Shown: piece by piece, positions 40,947 through 49,556 of the stretch
Layout of the letters: every line of letters starts with the position of its first letter
Numbering within the stretch: the first letter of the stretch is position 1
From: an uncultured Collinsella sp.
Lineage (GTDB): Bacteria > Actinomycetota > Coriobacteriia > Coriobacteriales > Coriobacteriaceae
Direction of reading: 5' to 3'
Assembly (NCBI GenBank): GCA_958370325.1
Contig: CATXJW010000008.1
Span: forward strand, 1-64,000
DNA: 64,000 nt
Translations under genes and position numbers: made by a program
The notes under the pieces: model-generated
The model's input: the letters and a program-made list of their open reading frames with translations, nothing else
Databases searched by the model: none
What the model was told of the DNA's origin: nothing

Positions 40947-41271
40947 TCGCATCCCCATATATGAGTTGCGGTGAAATACGGACTGTTTAAGCCTGTTAAG
41001 CCGTCAAACGGTCCCTATTTCACCGCAACTGCCATTTTCCTCCGTCCCCTAGGGATCAATATGTGCGGGGGAGTTGTGGAGTTGTGCAGGCAGACGAGGT
41101 TTTTCTGGAAATACGCTCCCGATGCGCGTATAGTACCGATTGTTTTGTCGGCTCCTGCTGCGTCGAGTCCAAACCGCAAAATGCCATGAGCGGCGCGGAT
41201 GCAGCCAGGAGGCACGAGGACAACCCATCGTGGCCACGCCCCGTGCTTAAAACCCCAAGAAGGAGTGAACA
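40947..41271 (+). promoter_or_regulatory. Terminator-like fold-back and promoter/leader of rplE
   Basis: The 325-nt gap has an inverted repeat GTTGCGGTGAAATA (40965-40978) with its exact complement at 41016-41029, probably ending the yqeB-xdhC transcript. Then TGGAAA and TATAGT separated by 17 bp (about 41107-41135) form the most likely promoter of rplE. A leader of about 130 nt follows and ends in AAGGAG. No gene is present. Confidence 0.55.
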
Positions 41272-41829
41272 ATGGCAGAAGAGAAGTATGTGCCGCGTCT
41301 GAAGACCAAGTACAACAACGAGGTCAAGCAGCAGCTTCAGGACAAGTTCCAGTACGAGAACGTCATGATGATCCCCAAGTTTGAGAAGATCGTCGTGAAC
41401 ATGGGTGTCGGCGAGGCCGCTACCGATTCCAAGGCCATCGACGGTGCCGTGCGCGACCTGCGCGCCATCACCGGCCAGCAGCCGATGATCACCCGTGCCC
41501 GCAAGTCCATCGCTACCTTCCGCCTGCGCGCTGGTATGCCGATCGGCTGCAAGGTTACCCTGCGTGGCGACCGTATGTGGGAGTTCTTCGATCGTCTGAC
41601 CTCCGTCGCGATCCCCCGTATCCGCGATTTCCGCGGCATCTCCGCCAAGAGCTTCGACGGCCGTGGTAACTTCTCCATGGGCGTCACCGAGCAGCTCATC
41701 TTCCCCGAGATCGACTTCGATTCCGTCGATCACCAGCGTGGTATGGACATCACTTTCGTGACCACCGCCAACACCGATGAGGAGGCCAAGGCCCTTCTGG
41801 ACGCCTTCGGTTTCCCGTTCAAGAAATAG
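41272..41829 (+). CDS. rplE: 50S ribosomal protein L5
   Basis: A 185-residue L5 with IPKFEKIVVNMGVG and RDFRGISAKSFDGRGN blocks. L5 binds 5S rRNA and contacts the P-site tRNA. It is the first gene of the second ribosomal block, separated from rplX by 28.9 kb. An AAGAAGGAG site precedes ATG 41272. An imperfect GC-rich hairpin (about 41844-41875) follows before rpsZ. Confidence 0.95.
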   Translation: MAEEKYVPRLKTKYNNEVKQQLQDKFQYENVMMIPKFEKIVVNMGVGEAATDSKAIDGAVRDLRAITGQQPMITRARKSIATFRLRAGMPIGCKVTLRGDRMWEFFDRLTSVAIPRIRDFRGISAKSFDGRGNFSMGVTEQLIFPEIDFDSVDHQRGMDITFVTTANTDEEAKALLDAFGFPFKK

Positions 41830-41908
41830 GTTCACCTGCCCTAAAAGCGCCGTTCCCACAAGGGGGCGGCGTTTGGGGCGAACAATACTCTATGTGAGGA
41901 GGATATAA

Positions 41909-42094
41909 GTGGCTAAGACATCGATGATCGTCAAGTGCAATCGCAAGCAGAAGTTCTCTACTCGTGAGTACACGCGCTGCCAGCGCTGCGGCCGTCCGCA
42001 CTCTGTGTACCGCAAGTTCGGCCTGTGCCGTGTCTGCTTCCGCGAGCTTGCACTCAAGGGCGAGCTTCCCGGCGTTAAGAAGGCCAGCTGGTAA
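41909..42094 (+). CDS. rpsZ: 30S ribosomal protein S14 type Z
   Basis: A 61-residue short S14 with four zinc cysteines (C24, C27, C40, C43; CQRCGRPHSVY and CRVC). Zinc-independent S14 is about 90-100 residues, so this is the ancestral zinc form. It starts with GTG after AGGAGGAT. Confidence 0.95.
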   Translation: MAKTSMIVKCNRKQKFSTREYTRCQRCGRPHSVYRKFGLCRVCFRELALKGELPGVKKASW

Positions 42095-42213
42095 GTCACT
42101 ACCAGCGTTTCAAGCATCAGTTTGGAACAGGGAAAACGCGCTAGTTAGGCTTTGCCGTTAAGGGCGGCGAAGAACCAAGAGCACGTGTTCATCAAGAACG
42201 AAGGAGAATCTGT

Positions 42214-42612
42214 ATGAACCTTACAGACCCGATCGCAGATATGCTTACGCGCATCCGTAACGCTAACTCTGTGAACAAGGCCACGGTCTCTATGCCGAGC
42301 AGCAAGAAGCTCGTCGAGATCGCTCGTGTTCTGCACGAGGAGGGCTACATCGAGGGCTACGATGTCGAGGACACCGTTCCCCAGAAGACTCTGCACATCA
42401 CGCTTAAGTATGGTCCCAAGAAGGCTAAGGTCATCAACGGCATCCGCCGCATTTCCAAGCCGGGCCTGCGTAAGTACACCGGCGTTGCCGACATGCCCCG
42501 CGTCCGCGGTGGCCTTGGTACCGCCATTATTTCCACCAGCCATGGCGTCATGACCGACCGCGATGCTCGCAAGCACAACGTCGGCGGCGAGATCATCGCT
42601 TACGTCTGGTAA
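42214..42612 (+). CDS. rpsH: 30S ribosomal protein S8
   Basis: A 132-residue S8 with NLTDPIADMLTRIRNA at the start and the C-terminal ISTSHGVMTDRDAR motif that binds 16S helix 21. In E. coli S8 also represses the spc operon; nothing here shows the same site. The spacer of 119 nt before it lacks a gene. Confidence 0.95.
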   Translation: MNLTDPIADMLTRIRNANSVNKATVSMPSSKKLVEIARVLHEEGYIEGYDVEDTVPQKTLHITLKYGPKKAKVINGIRRISKPGLRKYTGVADMPRVRGGLGTAIISTSHGVMTDRDARKHNVGGEIIAYVW

Positions 42613-42645
42613 TTCGCTCGGTAGGTAGAAGGAAAGGAGATCACC

Positions 42646-43182
42646 GTGTCTCGTATCGGTAATAAGCCTGTCCAGATTCCCGCCGGAGTCGAAGTGGCAG
42701 TCAACGGCAACAACGTTGTCGTCAAGGGCCCCAAGGGCCAGCTCGAGCTCGATGTCTTTGAGAAGCTCGCTATCAACGTCGAGGACAACGTCCTCACCGT
42801 TTCCCGTCCCGACGACGAGCGTGAGACCCGTGCCCGCCACGGCCTCACCCGCGCCCTCATCCACAACATGGTTGTCGGCGTTTCCGAGGGCTTCGAGAAG
42901 AAGCTCGAGCTCGCCGGCGTCGGTTACCGCGTGCAGCAGAAGGGCAAGAACCTCGAGTTCTCCCTGGGCTTCTCGCACCCCGTGATCGTCGAGGCTCCCG
43001 AGGGCATCACCTTCGAGGTTCCCGACAACACCCACGTGAACGTCAAGGGTATCAACAAGCAGCAGGTCGGTCAGATCGCCGCTGAGATCCGCGGTCATCG
43101 TCCTCCCGAGCCTTACAAGGGCAAGGGTATCCACTACGTTGGCGAGCACATCCGCCGCAAGCTGGGTAAGGCCGCCAAGTAG
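42646..43182 (+). CDS. rplF: 50S ribosomal protein L6
   Basis: A 178-residue L6 with two homologous halves and the C-terminal PPEPYKGKGIHYVGE motif. It lies near the factor-binding site. It starts with GTG after AAAGGAGAT, giving SRIGNKPVQIPAGV, the usual L6 start. Confidence 0.95.
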   Translation: MSRIGNKPVQIPAGVEVAVNGNNVVVKGPKGQLELDVFEKLAINVEDNVLTVSRPDDERETRARHGLTRALIHNMVVGVSEGFEKKLELAGVGYRVQQKGKNLEFSLGFSHPVIVEAPEGITFEVPDNTHVNVKGINKQQVGQIAAEIRGHRPPEPYKGKGIHYVGEHIRRKLGKAAK

Positions 43183-43257
43183 TCGTAACCGACTCACTCG
43201 CATAAGACCAGCACCCCGTCAGGTGCTGGCAAGATCAACCTTTTTAGGAGTTTACGT

Positions 43258-43626
43258 ATGAACAAGCATAAGGCGAAGCTGGAAGGCCTCAAGCGTCGTC
43301 AGCGTCGTGTTCGCGGCAAGGTCTCGGGTACCGCCGAGCGTCCGCGTCTTCGCGTGACCCGTACTAACGCCAACATCTATGCCCAGATCATCGACGACAG
43401 CAAGGGCTCCAGCCTGACGCTCGTCTCCGCCTCGACCCTCGAGGCCGAGTTCAAGGGCACCCACACCTCGAACAAGGAGGCTGCGGAGAAGGTCGGTCAG
43501 CTCGTTGGCAAGCGCGCCATCGAGGCCGGCATCACCAAGGTCGCCTTCGATCGTGGTGGCCGTATCTACCATGGCCGCGTCAAGGCCCTCGCCGACGGTG
43601 CTCGTGCCGCCGGTCTCGAGTTCTAG
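43258..43626 (+). CDS. rplR: 50S ribosomal protein L18
   Basis: A 122-residue L18, basic at the N-terminus (RRQRRVRGKVSGTAERPRL) and ending VKALADGARAAGLEF. It binds 5S rRNA with L5. The 75-nt spacer before it holds a small hairpin (CAGCACC and GGTGCTG, around 43210-43230). Confidence 0.95.
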   Translation: MNKHKAKLEGLKRRQRRVRGKVSGTAERPRLRVTRTNANIYAQIIDDSKGSSLTLVSASTLEAEFKGTHTSNKEAAEKVGQLVGKRAIEAGITKVAFDRGGRIYHGRVKALADGARAAGLEF

Positions 43627-43640
43627 GAGGTATGTAGCAC

Positions 43641-44165
43641 ATGGCTCGTAATCAGAAGCAGCAGCGCGAGGCCTCCGAGTTCGAGGAGCGCGTCGTTTAC
43701 ATCAACCGCGTGTCGAAGACCGTCAAGGGTGGTCGTCGCATGAGCCTCGTCGCTCTCGTCGTCGTTGGCGACGGCAAGGGCAACGTCGGCGTTGGCATGG
43801 GCAAGTCCGCTGAGGTGCCCCTGGCCATCTCCAAGGCGTCTCTCGATGCCAAGAAGAACATGTTCCACGTGCCGGTGACCGAGCAGGGCACCATCCCGCA
43901 CGAGGTTCTCGGCCACTTTGGTGCCGGCCGCATCATCATCAAGCCCGCTGTCGAGGGTACCGGCGTTATCGCCGGCGGCGCTGTGCGTCCCCTCTTTGAG
44001 CTTGCTGGCATCAAGAACGTCCTGTCCAAGTCCCTCGGTACCGACAACGGCCTCAACATCATCAAGGCTGCCGTCGAGGGCCTCAAGGAGCTCTCCAGCC
44101 CTGAGGACGTCGCGGCTCGCCGTGGCCTGACGGTCTCCGAGATGTTCGTCGGTAAGGAGAACTAA
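43641..44165 (+). CDS. rpsE: 30S ribosomal protein S5
   Basis: A 174-residue S5 with an N-terminal dsRNA-binding fold (ERVVYINRVSKTVKGGRRM) and the GNVGVGMGKSAEVPLAI motif. It acts in decoding accuracy. It is tightly spaced between rplR and rpmD. Confidence 0.95.
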   Translation: MARNQKQQREASEFEERVVYINRVSKTVKGGRRMSLVALVVVGDGKGNVGVGMGKSAEVPLAISKASLDAKKNMFHVPVTEQGTIPHEVLGHFGAGRIIIKPAVEGTGVIAGGAVRPLFELAGIKNVLSKSLGTDNGLNIIKAAVEGLKELSSPEDVAARRGLTVSEMFVGKEN

Positions 44166-44167
44166 GC

Positions 44168-44350
44168 ATGGCTGACACCATCAAGATCAAGCAGGTCCGC
44201 AGCACCAATGGTTGCAAGCAGGACCAGGTCCGTACTGTCCGTGCCCTCGGTCTCCACAGGATCCGCGAGGTTCGCGAGATTGCTGACAACGAGTCCGTCC
44301 GCGGCATGATCTTCAAGGTCAAGCACCTTGTCGAGATTGTAGAGGAGTAG
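44168..44350 (+). CDS. rpmD: 50S ribosomal protein L30
   Basis: A 60-residue L30 with KIKQVRSTNGCKQDQ and ALGLHRIREVRE, of family length. It begins 2 nt after rpsE and ends 3 nt before rplO, typical of coupled spc genes. Confidence 0.95.
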   Translation: MADTIKIKQVRSTNGCKQDQVRTVRALGLHRIREVREIADNESVRGMIFKVKHLVEIVEE

Positions 44351-44353
44351 CAA

Positions 44354-44803
44354 ATGCAGCTTCACGATCTTACTCCCGCGCCCGGTTCCACCAAGAACCG
44401 CAAGCGCGTCGGCCGTGGCAATTCTTCGGGTCACGGCACCACTTCTGGCCGCGGTCAGAAGGGCCAGGGTTCCCGCTCTGGCGGCACCAAGGGTGCCGGC
44501 TTCGAGGGTGGCCAGACTCCGCTGGCTATGCGCCTGCCCAAGCTTCCGGGCTTCCGCAACCCCCGTCGTATCGAGTACACCGCTGTTAACGTTGAGCGTC
44601 TCGAGCGTAAGTTCGAGGATGGCGCTGTGATCGACGGTGCCGCTCTTAAGGCCGCTCGCATCACCAAGAGCGAGTTCGAGCCCGTCAAGGTGCTCGGCAA
44701 TGGTGAGCTCACCAAGAAGTTCACGGTCAAGGTCGACAAGGTCAGCGCTTCTGCGCAGGCCAAGATCGAGGCCGCCGGCGGAAAGGTCGAGCTGCCGTGC
44801 TAA
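44354..44803 (+). CDS. rplO: 50S ribosomal protein L15
   Basis: A 149-residue L15. The glycine/arginine-rich N-terminal half (RVGRGNSSGHGTTSGRGQKG) threads into 23S rRNA, and the C-terminal half is globular. Its last codons overlap the GTG start of secY by 7 nt. Confidence 0.95.
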   Translation: MQLHDLTPAPGSTKNRKRVGRGNSSGHGTTSGRGQKGQGSRSGGTKGAGFEGGQTPLAMRLPKLPGFRNPRRIEYTAVNVERLERKFEDGAVIDGAALKAARITKSEFEPVKVLGNGELTKKFTVKVDKVSASAQAKIEAAGGKVELPC

Positions 44804-46083
44804 ATGGTCTTAAGAATGCTTTCCGCATCAAAGAATTGCGCGAAAAGATTCTTTTTACCATAGCTATGCTCGTCGTGTACCGCATTGGTGCGCACGTTCC
44901 TGTGCCCGGCATTCCCTTCCAGGGGATGCTGGGCCTTTTCTCGACCGATAACAATTCGGTCGCCGCAGGTGCTATGGCCCTCCTGAATCTTTTCTCTGGC
45001 GGCGCGTTGAGCTATGTTTCGGTGTTTTCGCTGGGCATCATGCCTTACATCACCAGCTCGATCATCCTCCAGATGCTCCAGGCCGTTGTGCCTTCCCTGC
45101 ATGAGCTTGCCCGCGAGGGCGAGGTCGGTCAGACCAAGATTACGCAGTATTCGCGTTACCTCACCCTGGCTCTGGCAATCCTCAACTCCGTGGGTTACCT
45201 CTTCCTCTTTAAGAGCTTCGGCATCAGCTTCAATGGCGCCGGCGCTCCCGAGATCATCTTCGACCTCATGATCGTCGGCACGCTCACCGCGGGCGCCATG
45301 CTGATCATGTGGATTGGTGAGCTCATCACCCAGCGCGGTATCGGCAATGGCATGTCGCTGATTATCTTTGCGAACATCATGGCCGGTCTGCCGCAGGCTA
45401 TCTTCTCCAGCACCGAGGGCAATGCCGGTGGCATCATCACCATGGTGATCATCTGCGCCATTATCTTGCTGGTTATCCCGCTGATTGTTTTCCTTGAGCG
45501 CGGCCAGCGCCGCATCCCGGTCTCCTACGCCAAACGCGTCGTGGGCCGTCGCATGATGGGTGGCCAGACCACCTACCTGCCCATCAAGGTCAACACCGCG
45601 GGTGTCGTGCCGATCATCTTCGCTTCGGCGCTGCTGTACTTCCCGGCTCAGATTGCCGTGTTCTTCCCCGGCATCGTCTGGATTCAGGCAGTTGCCTCTG
45701 CGCTTTCGACCGGTTGGCTCAACTGGGTGCTTAATGTTGTCCTCATTGTGTTCTTCGCGTACTTCTACACCTCCATGGTGTTCAACCCCGATGACACGGC
45801 CGACAACCTTAAGAAGCAGGGCGGCTTTATTCCGGGCGTCCGTCCGGGTAAGGCTACCGCGGCCTACATCAAGAACGCGCTCAACAAGATCACGCTTCCC
45901 AGCGCTGTCTTTTTGGCGCTCATCGCCATCGTGCCTTCGATCATCTTCTCCTTCACGGGTAACCAGCTGATTCAGGCATTTGGCGGCACGTCCATCCTCA
46001 TCATGGTCGGCGTCGTGCTCGACACGGTCGATAAGCTCGAAGGCCAGATCAAGATGTATGATTACGATGGATTCTTTAAATAG
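44797..46083 (+). CDS. secY: Preprotein translocase subunit SecY
   Basis: A 428-residue membrane protein with ten predicted transmembrane segments, the core channel of the Sec translocon. Conserved blocks include VYRIGAHVPVPGI, GIMPYITSSIILQ and the cytoplasmic ERGQRRIPVSYAKR loop that docks SecA or the ribosome. GTG at 44797 overlaps rplO, with GAAAGG upstream. Confidence 0.95.
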   Translation: MLNGLKNAFRIKELREKILFTIAMLVVYRIGAHVPVPGIPFQGMLGLFSTDNNSVAAGAMALLNLFSGGALSYVSVFSLGIMPYITSSIILQMLQAVVPSLHELAREGEVGQTKITQYSRYLTLALAILNSVGYLFLFKSFGISFNGAGAPEIIFDLMIVGTLTAGAMLIMWIGELITQRGIGNGMSLIIFANIMAGLPQAIFSSTEGNAGGIITMVIICAIILLVIPLIVFLERGQRRIPVSYAKRVVGRRMMGGQTTYLPIKVNTAGVVPIIFASALLYFPAQIAVFFPGIVWIQAVASALSTGWLNWVLNVVLIVFFAYFYTSMVFNPDDTADNLKKQGGFIPGVRPGKATAAYIKNALNKITLPSAVFLALIAIVPSIIFSFTGNQLIQAFGGTSILIMVGVVLDTVDKLEGQIKMYDYDGFFK

Positions 46084-46101
46084 GCTAGAGGAGGATTGCT
46101 C

Positions 46102-46728
46102 ATGAACCTCGTATTGCTCGGAGCTCCGGGTGCCGGTAAGGGCACCGTCGCACAGGAGCTCGTCGCCGAGTTTGGCGTTGCTCACATTTCCACGGGCGAC
46201 CTGCTGCGTGCTGCCGTCAAGGGTGGCACCGAGCTTGGTATTCAGGCTAAGAAGTACATGGACGCTGGCGAGCTCGTTCCCGACCAGCTCGTGATCGACC
46301 TTGTCAAGGAGCGCCTTGCCGCCGATGACGCCCAGCAGGGCTTCATCCTCGACGGCTTCCCGCGCAACACCGCCCAGGCTGTGACGCTCGATTCCGAGCT
46401 CTCCGCCATGGGTCGTGAGATTGATTGCGCCCTTCTGGTCGATGTGGCCCCCGAGGTTATCATCGATCGTCTGTCTTCGCGTCGCACCTGCCGCGCCTGC
46501 GGTTACACCGGCACCGCCGCCGATGTCACCTGCCCCAAGTGCGCAGGCGAGATGTATCAGCGCGACGACGACAAGCCCGAGACCATCAAGAACCGTCTCG
46601 ACGTCTACGAGAAGTCCACGAGCCCGCTCGTCGACTACTATCGTGGCCAGGGTCTGCTCAAGTCGGTCAACGGTGACCAGGCTCGCGAGACCGTGTACGG
46701 GGATGTCAAAGAGGCTCTCGGTCTATGA
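46102..46728 (+). CDS. adk: Adenylate kinase with zinc-type lid
   Basis: A 208-residue kinase interconverting ATP, ADP and AMP. It has the P-loop GAPGAGKGT (7-15), DGFPRN, and a lid with four cysteines (C130, C133, C144, C147) for a structural zinc. ATG 46102 has GAGGAGG 7 nt upstream; an in-frame TTG six bases earlier is too close to that site. It overlaps map by 4 nt. Confidence 0.95.
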   Translation: MNLVLLGAPGAGKGTVAQELVAEFGVAHISTGDLLRAAVKGGTELGIQAKKYMDAGELVPDQLVIDLVKERLAADDAQQGFILDGFPRNTAQAVTLDSELSAMGREIDCALLVDVAPEVIIDRLSSRRTCRACGYTGTAADVTCPKCAGEMYQRDDDKPETIKNRLDVYEKSTSPLVDYYRGQGLLKSVNGDQARETVYGDVKEALGL

Positions 46729-47513
46729 TCAAGATTAAGTCTGCAACGCAAATCGAGCAGATGAAGAAGGCAGGAGCGCTATCTAAGATGGCGCTCCGCC
46801 ACGTTGGGGCCATGGTTCGCCCCGGTGTTTCGACCTTTGAGCTCGATCAGCTCGCGGAGCAGATTATCCGCATGCATGGCGGCACCCCGGCCTTTAAGGG
46901 TTACGGCGGGTTCCCCGGAACCATTTGCGCATCGATCAACGATGCCGTGGTCCACGGTATTCCCAACCCCGATATGATCCTGCGCGATGGCGATATCATC
47001 TCCATCGATACGGGAGCCGTTGTCGACGGTTGGGTTGGCGATAACGCTTGGACGTTTTTCGTCGGCACCCCTACGCCCGAGGCCAAGGCCCTGTGCGAGG
47101 TCACGCGCGATTGCCTTAAGGCTGCCATCGAGCAGGCTGTTCCCGGTAACCATATCGGGGACGTCGGTTATGCCGTTCAGTCTCTCGCCGAGTCTCACGG
47201 TTACGGCGTGCTTCGCGACTATGTGGGCCATGGCATTGGCCGTGTGATGCACGAGGACCCCAACGTTCCTAATTATGGAAAGAAGGGGAGAGGCGTTCGC
47301 CTCCAGGCCGGCATGGTCATTGCCATCGAGCCGATGGTTACGATGGGTTCCAACCATGTGAGCACGGGCTCCGACGGTTGGATTGTTACGACCAATGACC
47401 ACCTGCCCGCCGCGCACTACGAGAACACCGTCGCCATTACCAATGACGGTCCGGTGATTCTTACCACGGATGCTCAGGGTGCTTGGTGTTCGCTCCAAGG
47501 CGGAGAAATGTAA
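46725..47513 (+). CDS. map: Methionine aminopeptidase, type I
   Basis: A 262-residue enzyme that removes the N-terminal methionine from new proteins. The metal-binding blocks SIDTGAVVDGWVGDNAWTF and GHGIGRVMHEDP are present, together with IAIEPMV carrying a glutamate ligand. It overlaps adk by ATGA and is of normal length. Confidence 0.95.
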   Translation: MIKIKSATQIEQMKKAGALSKMALRHVGAMVRPGVSTFELDQLAEQIIRMHGGTPAFKGYGGFPGTICASINDAVVHGIPNPDMILRDGDIISIDTGAVVDGWVGDNAWTFFVGTPTPEAKALCEVTRDCLKAAIEQAVPGNHIGDVGYAVQSLAESHGYGVLRDYVGHGIGRVMHEDPNVPNYGKKGRGVRLQAGMVIAIEPMVTMGSNHVSTGSDGWIVTTNDHLPAAHYENTVAITNDGPVILTTDAQGAWCSLQGGEM

Positions 47514-47549
47514 CAAGTTCCACTTAGTTGTGGAGCCATTACGAAGTTA

Positions 47550-47578
47550 TTACGATGCGTGCATACGTGTTGTAGAAT
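47550..47578 (+). promoter_or_regulatory. Possible internal promoter before infA
   Basis: TAGAAT (47573-47578) is preceded at 17 bp by a weak TTACGA. The 104-nt spacer is AT-richer than its neighbours, and no terminator precedes it. Confidence 0.4.
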
Positions 47579-47617
47579 ACTCAATCGCTGTCGTTTTCTA
47601 GAGAAAGATGATTGCTT

Positions 47618-47836
47618 GTGAAGAAGGAAGACGCAATTGAGCTCGAGGGTACGGTAAAGGAACCGTTGCCCAATGCCATGTTTAAGGTTGAGCTCGAGAA
47701 CGGTCATTCGGTTCTGTGCAACATTTCTGGCAAGATCCGAATGAATTACATCCGTATTCTCCCCGGTGACAGGGTTGTCGTGGAGCTTTCCCCGTACGAC
47801 CTTACCCGCGGCCGCATCACCTATCGCTACAAATAG
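47618..47836 (+). CDS. infA: Translation initiation factor IF-1
   Basis: A 72-residue S1-fold protein (ELEGTVKEPLPNAMFKVEL, GRITYRYK), exactly the usual IF-1 length if GTG 47618 is used, with GAGAAAG about 10 nt upstream. A TTG at 47612 would add two residues but sits too close to that site. It binds the A site during initiation. Confidence 0.94.
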   Translation: MKKEDAIELEGTVKEPLPNAMFKVELENGHSVLCNISGKIRMNYIRILPGDRVVVELSPYDLTRGRITYRYK

Positions 47837-47986
47837 CGGCACGCATACACGCACTCCATTTCCGGCTGCAGGCTTAGCTCAACCTACGGTCGGATTGTGT
47901 GTGAAGACCAGCCATAGTTTTAAACGCCTGCGGCTGGGCGAGTAGATAGTAGGGAAGTAGTTTGAGCGCTACCGAAAGGAAGAACG

Positions 47987-48100
47987 ATGAAGGTACGTCC
48001 TTCGGTCAAGAAGATGTGCGATAAGTGCAAAATCATTAGGCGCCATGGCAAGGTCCTCGTCATTTGCGAGAACCCCCGTCATAAGCAGCGTCAGGGTTAA
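47987..48100 (+). CDS. rpmJ: 50S ribosomal protein L36, zinc type
   Basis: A 37-residue protein, MKVRPSVKKMCDKCKIIRRH at the start, with zinc ligands C11, C14, C27 and H32. The site GAAAGGAAG precedes the ATG and it ends 14 nt before rpsM. Its length and position between infA and rpsM are canonical. The 150-nt spacer before it holds no other gene. Confidence 0.95.
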   Translation: MKVRPSVKKMCDKCKIIRRHGKVLVICENPRHKQRQG

Positions 48101-48114
48101 GAGAGGAGACTACG

Positions 48115-48489
48115 TTGGCCCGTATTAATGGTGTCGACCTCCCGCGTGAGAAGCGCGTTGAGATCGGTCTGACCTACATTTACGGCATCGGCCGCACCAC
48201 TGCGACGAAGATCTGCGTCGAGTGCAACGTTAACGTGGATACGCGCGTTAAGGACCTCACCGAGGATGAGGTTAACGCCATCCGCGATTATATCGATAAG
48301 AACCAGATCATGGTTGAGGGCGACCTCCGCCGTGAGCGCAACCAGAACGTCAAGCGCCTTATGGACATCGGCTGCAACCGCGGCCTTCGTCACCGCAAGG
48401 GCCTCCCGGTCCGCGGCCAGCGCACCCACACTAACGCTCGTACCCGCAAGGGCCCGAAGCGTCAGATCGGTGCTAAGAAGAAGAAATAA
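48115..48489 (+). CDS. rpsM: 30S ribosomal protein S13
   Basis: A 124-residue S13 with ARINGVDLPREKRVEIGLTY and the C-terminal GQRTHTNARTRKGPKR tail that contacts P-site tRNA. It starts with TTG after GAGAGGAGAC. It is the head of the rpsM-rpsK-rpsD-rpoA-rplQ group. Confidence 0.95.
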   Translation: MARINGVDLPREKRVEIGLTYIYGIGRTTATKICVECNVNVDTRVKDLTEDEVNAIRDYIDKNQIMVEGDLRRERNQNVKRLMDIGCNRGLRHRKGLPVRGQRTHTNARTRKGPKRQIGAKKKK

Positions 48490-48503
48490 GGAGCGCTAGA
48501 TAG

Positions 48504-48908
48504 ATGGCTACTGCTAAGAAGAACGTTCGCGCTGCCCGTCTGAAGCGCGCGGACCGTAAGAACATTTCCGTGGGCCAGGCTCACATTCGTTCTACGTTCA
48601 ACAACACGATCGTTTCGATCACCGATCCCCAGGGCAACGTCATTTCCTGGAAGTCGGCTGGCCAGGTGGGCTTCAAGGGCTCCCGTAAGTCCACGCCGTT
48701 CGCTGCCCAGATGGCTGCCGAGGCTGCTGCCAAGCAGGCCATGGAGCACGGTATGAAGAAGGTTTCCGTCTTCGTCAAGGGCCCCGGCTCCGGTCGTGAG
48801 ACCGCCATCCGCTCCCTCCAGGCTGCTGGCCTCGAGGTCTCGAGCATCCAGGACAAGACCCCCATTCCGCACAACGGCTGCCGCCCCAAGAAGCGTCGCC
48901 GCGTGTAA
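48504..48908 (+). CDS. rpsK: 30S ribosomal protein S11
   Basis: A 134-residue S11 with HIRSTFNNTIVSITDPQGN and the C-terminal PHNGCRPKKRRRV. It lies on the platform near the mRNA exit. The AAGGAG site is within the spacer after rpsM. Confidence 0.95.
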   Translation: MATAKKNVRAARLKRADRKNISVGQAHIRSTFNNTIVSITDPQGNVISWKSAGQVGFKGSRKSTPFAAQMAAEAAAKQAMEHGMKKVSVFVKGPGSGRETAIRSLQAAGLEVSSIQDKTPIPHNGCRPKKRRRV

Positions 48909-48927
48909 CTGAAAGGATCGTATCAAT

Positions 48928-49524
48928 ATGGCAATCGACAGGACTCCTGTTCTTAAGCGCTGCCGTCAGCTCGGGATCGATCCCGCTGAGCTCGGTTACA
49001 GCAGCAAGAAGGAATCTATCCGTCAGCCCAAGCGCCGTCGCAAGGAATCTGAGTACGGCATGCAGCTGCGCGAGAAGCAGAAGGTCAAGTTTATCTATGG
49101 CGTTCTGGAGAAGCAGTTCCACGGCTACTTCAACAAGGCCCGCAAGATGAACGGCGTCACCGGTGAGAACCTCATGATCATCCTTGAGTCTCGCCTCGAC
49201 AACGTCGTCTTCCGTCTTGGCTTCGCCCGCACCCGCAAAGAGGCTCGTCAGTCCGTCCGTCACGGTCACTTCACCGTGAACGGCAAGCGCGTGGACATCC
49301 CGTCCTACCGCGTCAAGGCCGGCGACGTCGTCGCTGTCGGCGAGAAGTTCCGTGACCTCCTCCCCATCAAGGAGGCCCTGATTTCCTCCGAGCGCTTTGA
49401 GGTCCCTGGCTGGCTCGAGGTCGATATCGAGAAGCTGTCTGGTAACGTGCTCGCTCTGCCGACGCGTGAGCAGATCAGCGGTGATATCAACGAGCAGCTC
49501 ATCGTCGAGCTCTACTCTAAGTAG
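48928..49524 (+). CDS. rpsD: 30S ribosomal protein S4
   Basis: A 198-residue S4 with an S4 RNA-binding domain (ESRLDNVVFRLGFARTRKEA). The N-terminus lacks the four zinc cysteines (only C12), so it is the zinc-free type. In E. coli S4 represses the alpha operon; no such site is evident here. Confidence 0.95.
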   Translation: MAIDRTPVLKRCRQLGIDPAELGYSSKKESIRQPKRRRKESEYGMQLREKQKVKFIYGVLEKQFHGYFNKARKMNGVTGENLMIILESRLDNVVFRLGFARTRKEARQSVRHGHFTVNGKRVDIPSYRVKAGDVVAVGEKFRDLLPIKEALISSERFEVPGWLEVDIEKLSGNVLALPTREQISGDINEQLIVELYSK

Positions 49525-49556
49525 TCCATCCGGGCTGCTGAGGCTGGAGGTAATAC

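Noticed and set aside
12646..41215. CAGGAGGCAC present at both edges of the 29-kb segment as an insertion footprint
   Set aside because: Both copies overlap ribosome-binding-like sequence, and a shared 10-mer around AGGAGG is expected by chance.
47837..47986. tRNA gene in the spacers of the ribosomal block
   Set aside because: No cloverleaf, T-loop GGTTCGAAT-type sequence or acceptor pairing was found there or in other spacers of the window.
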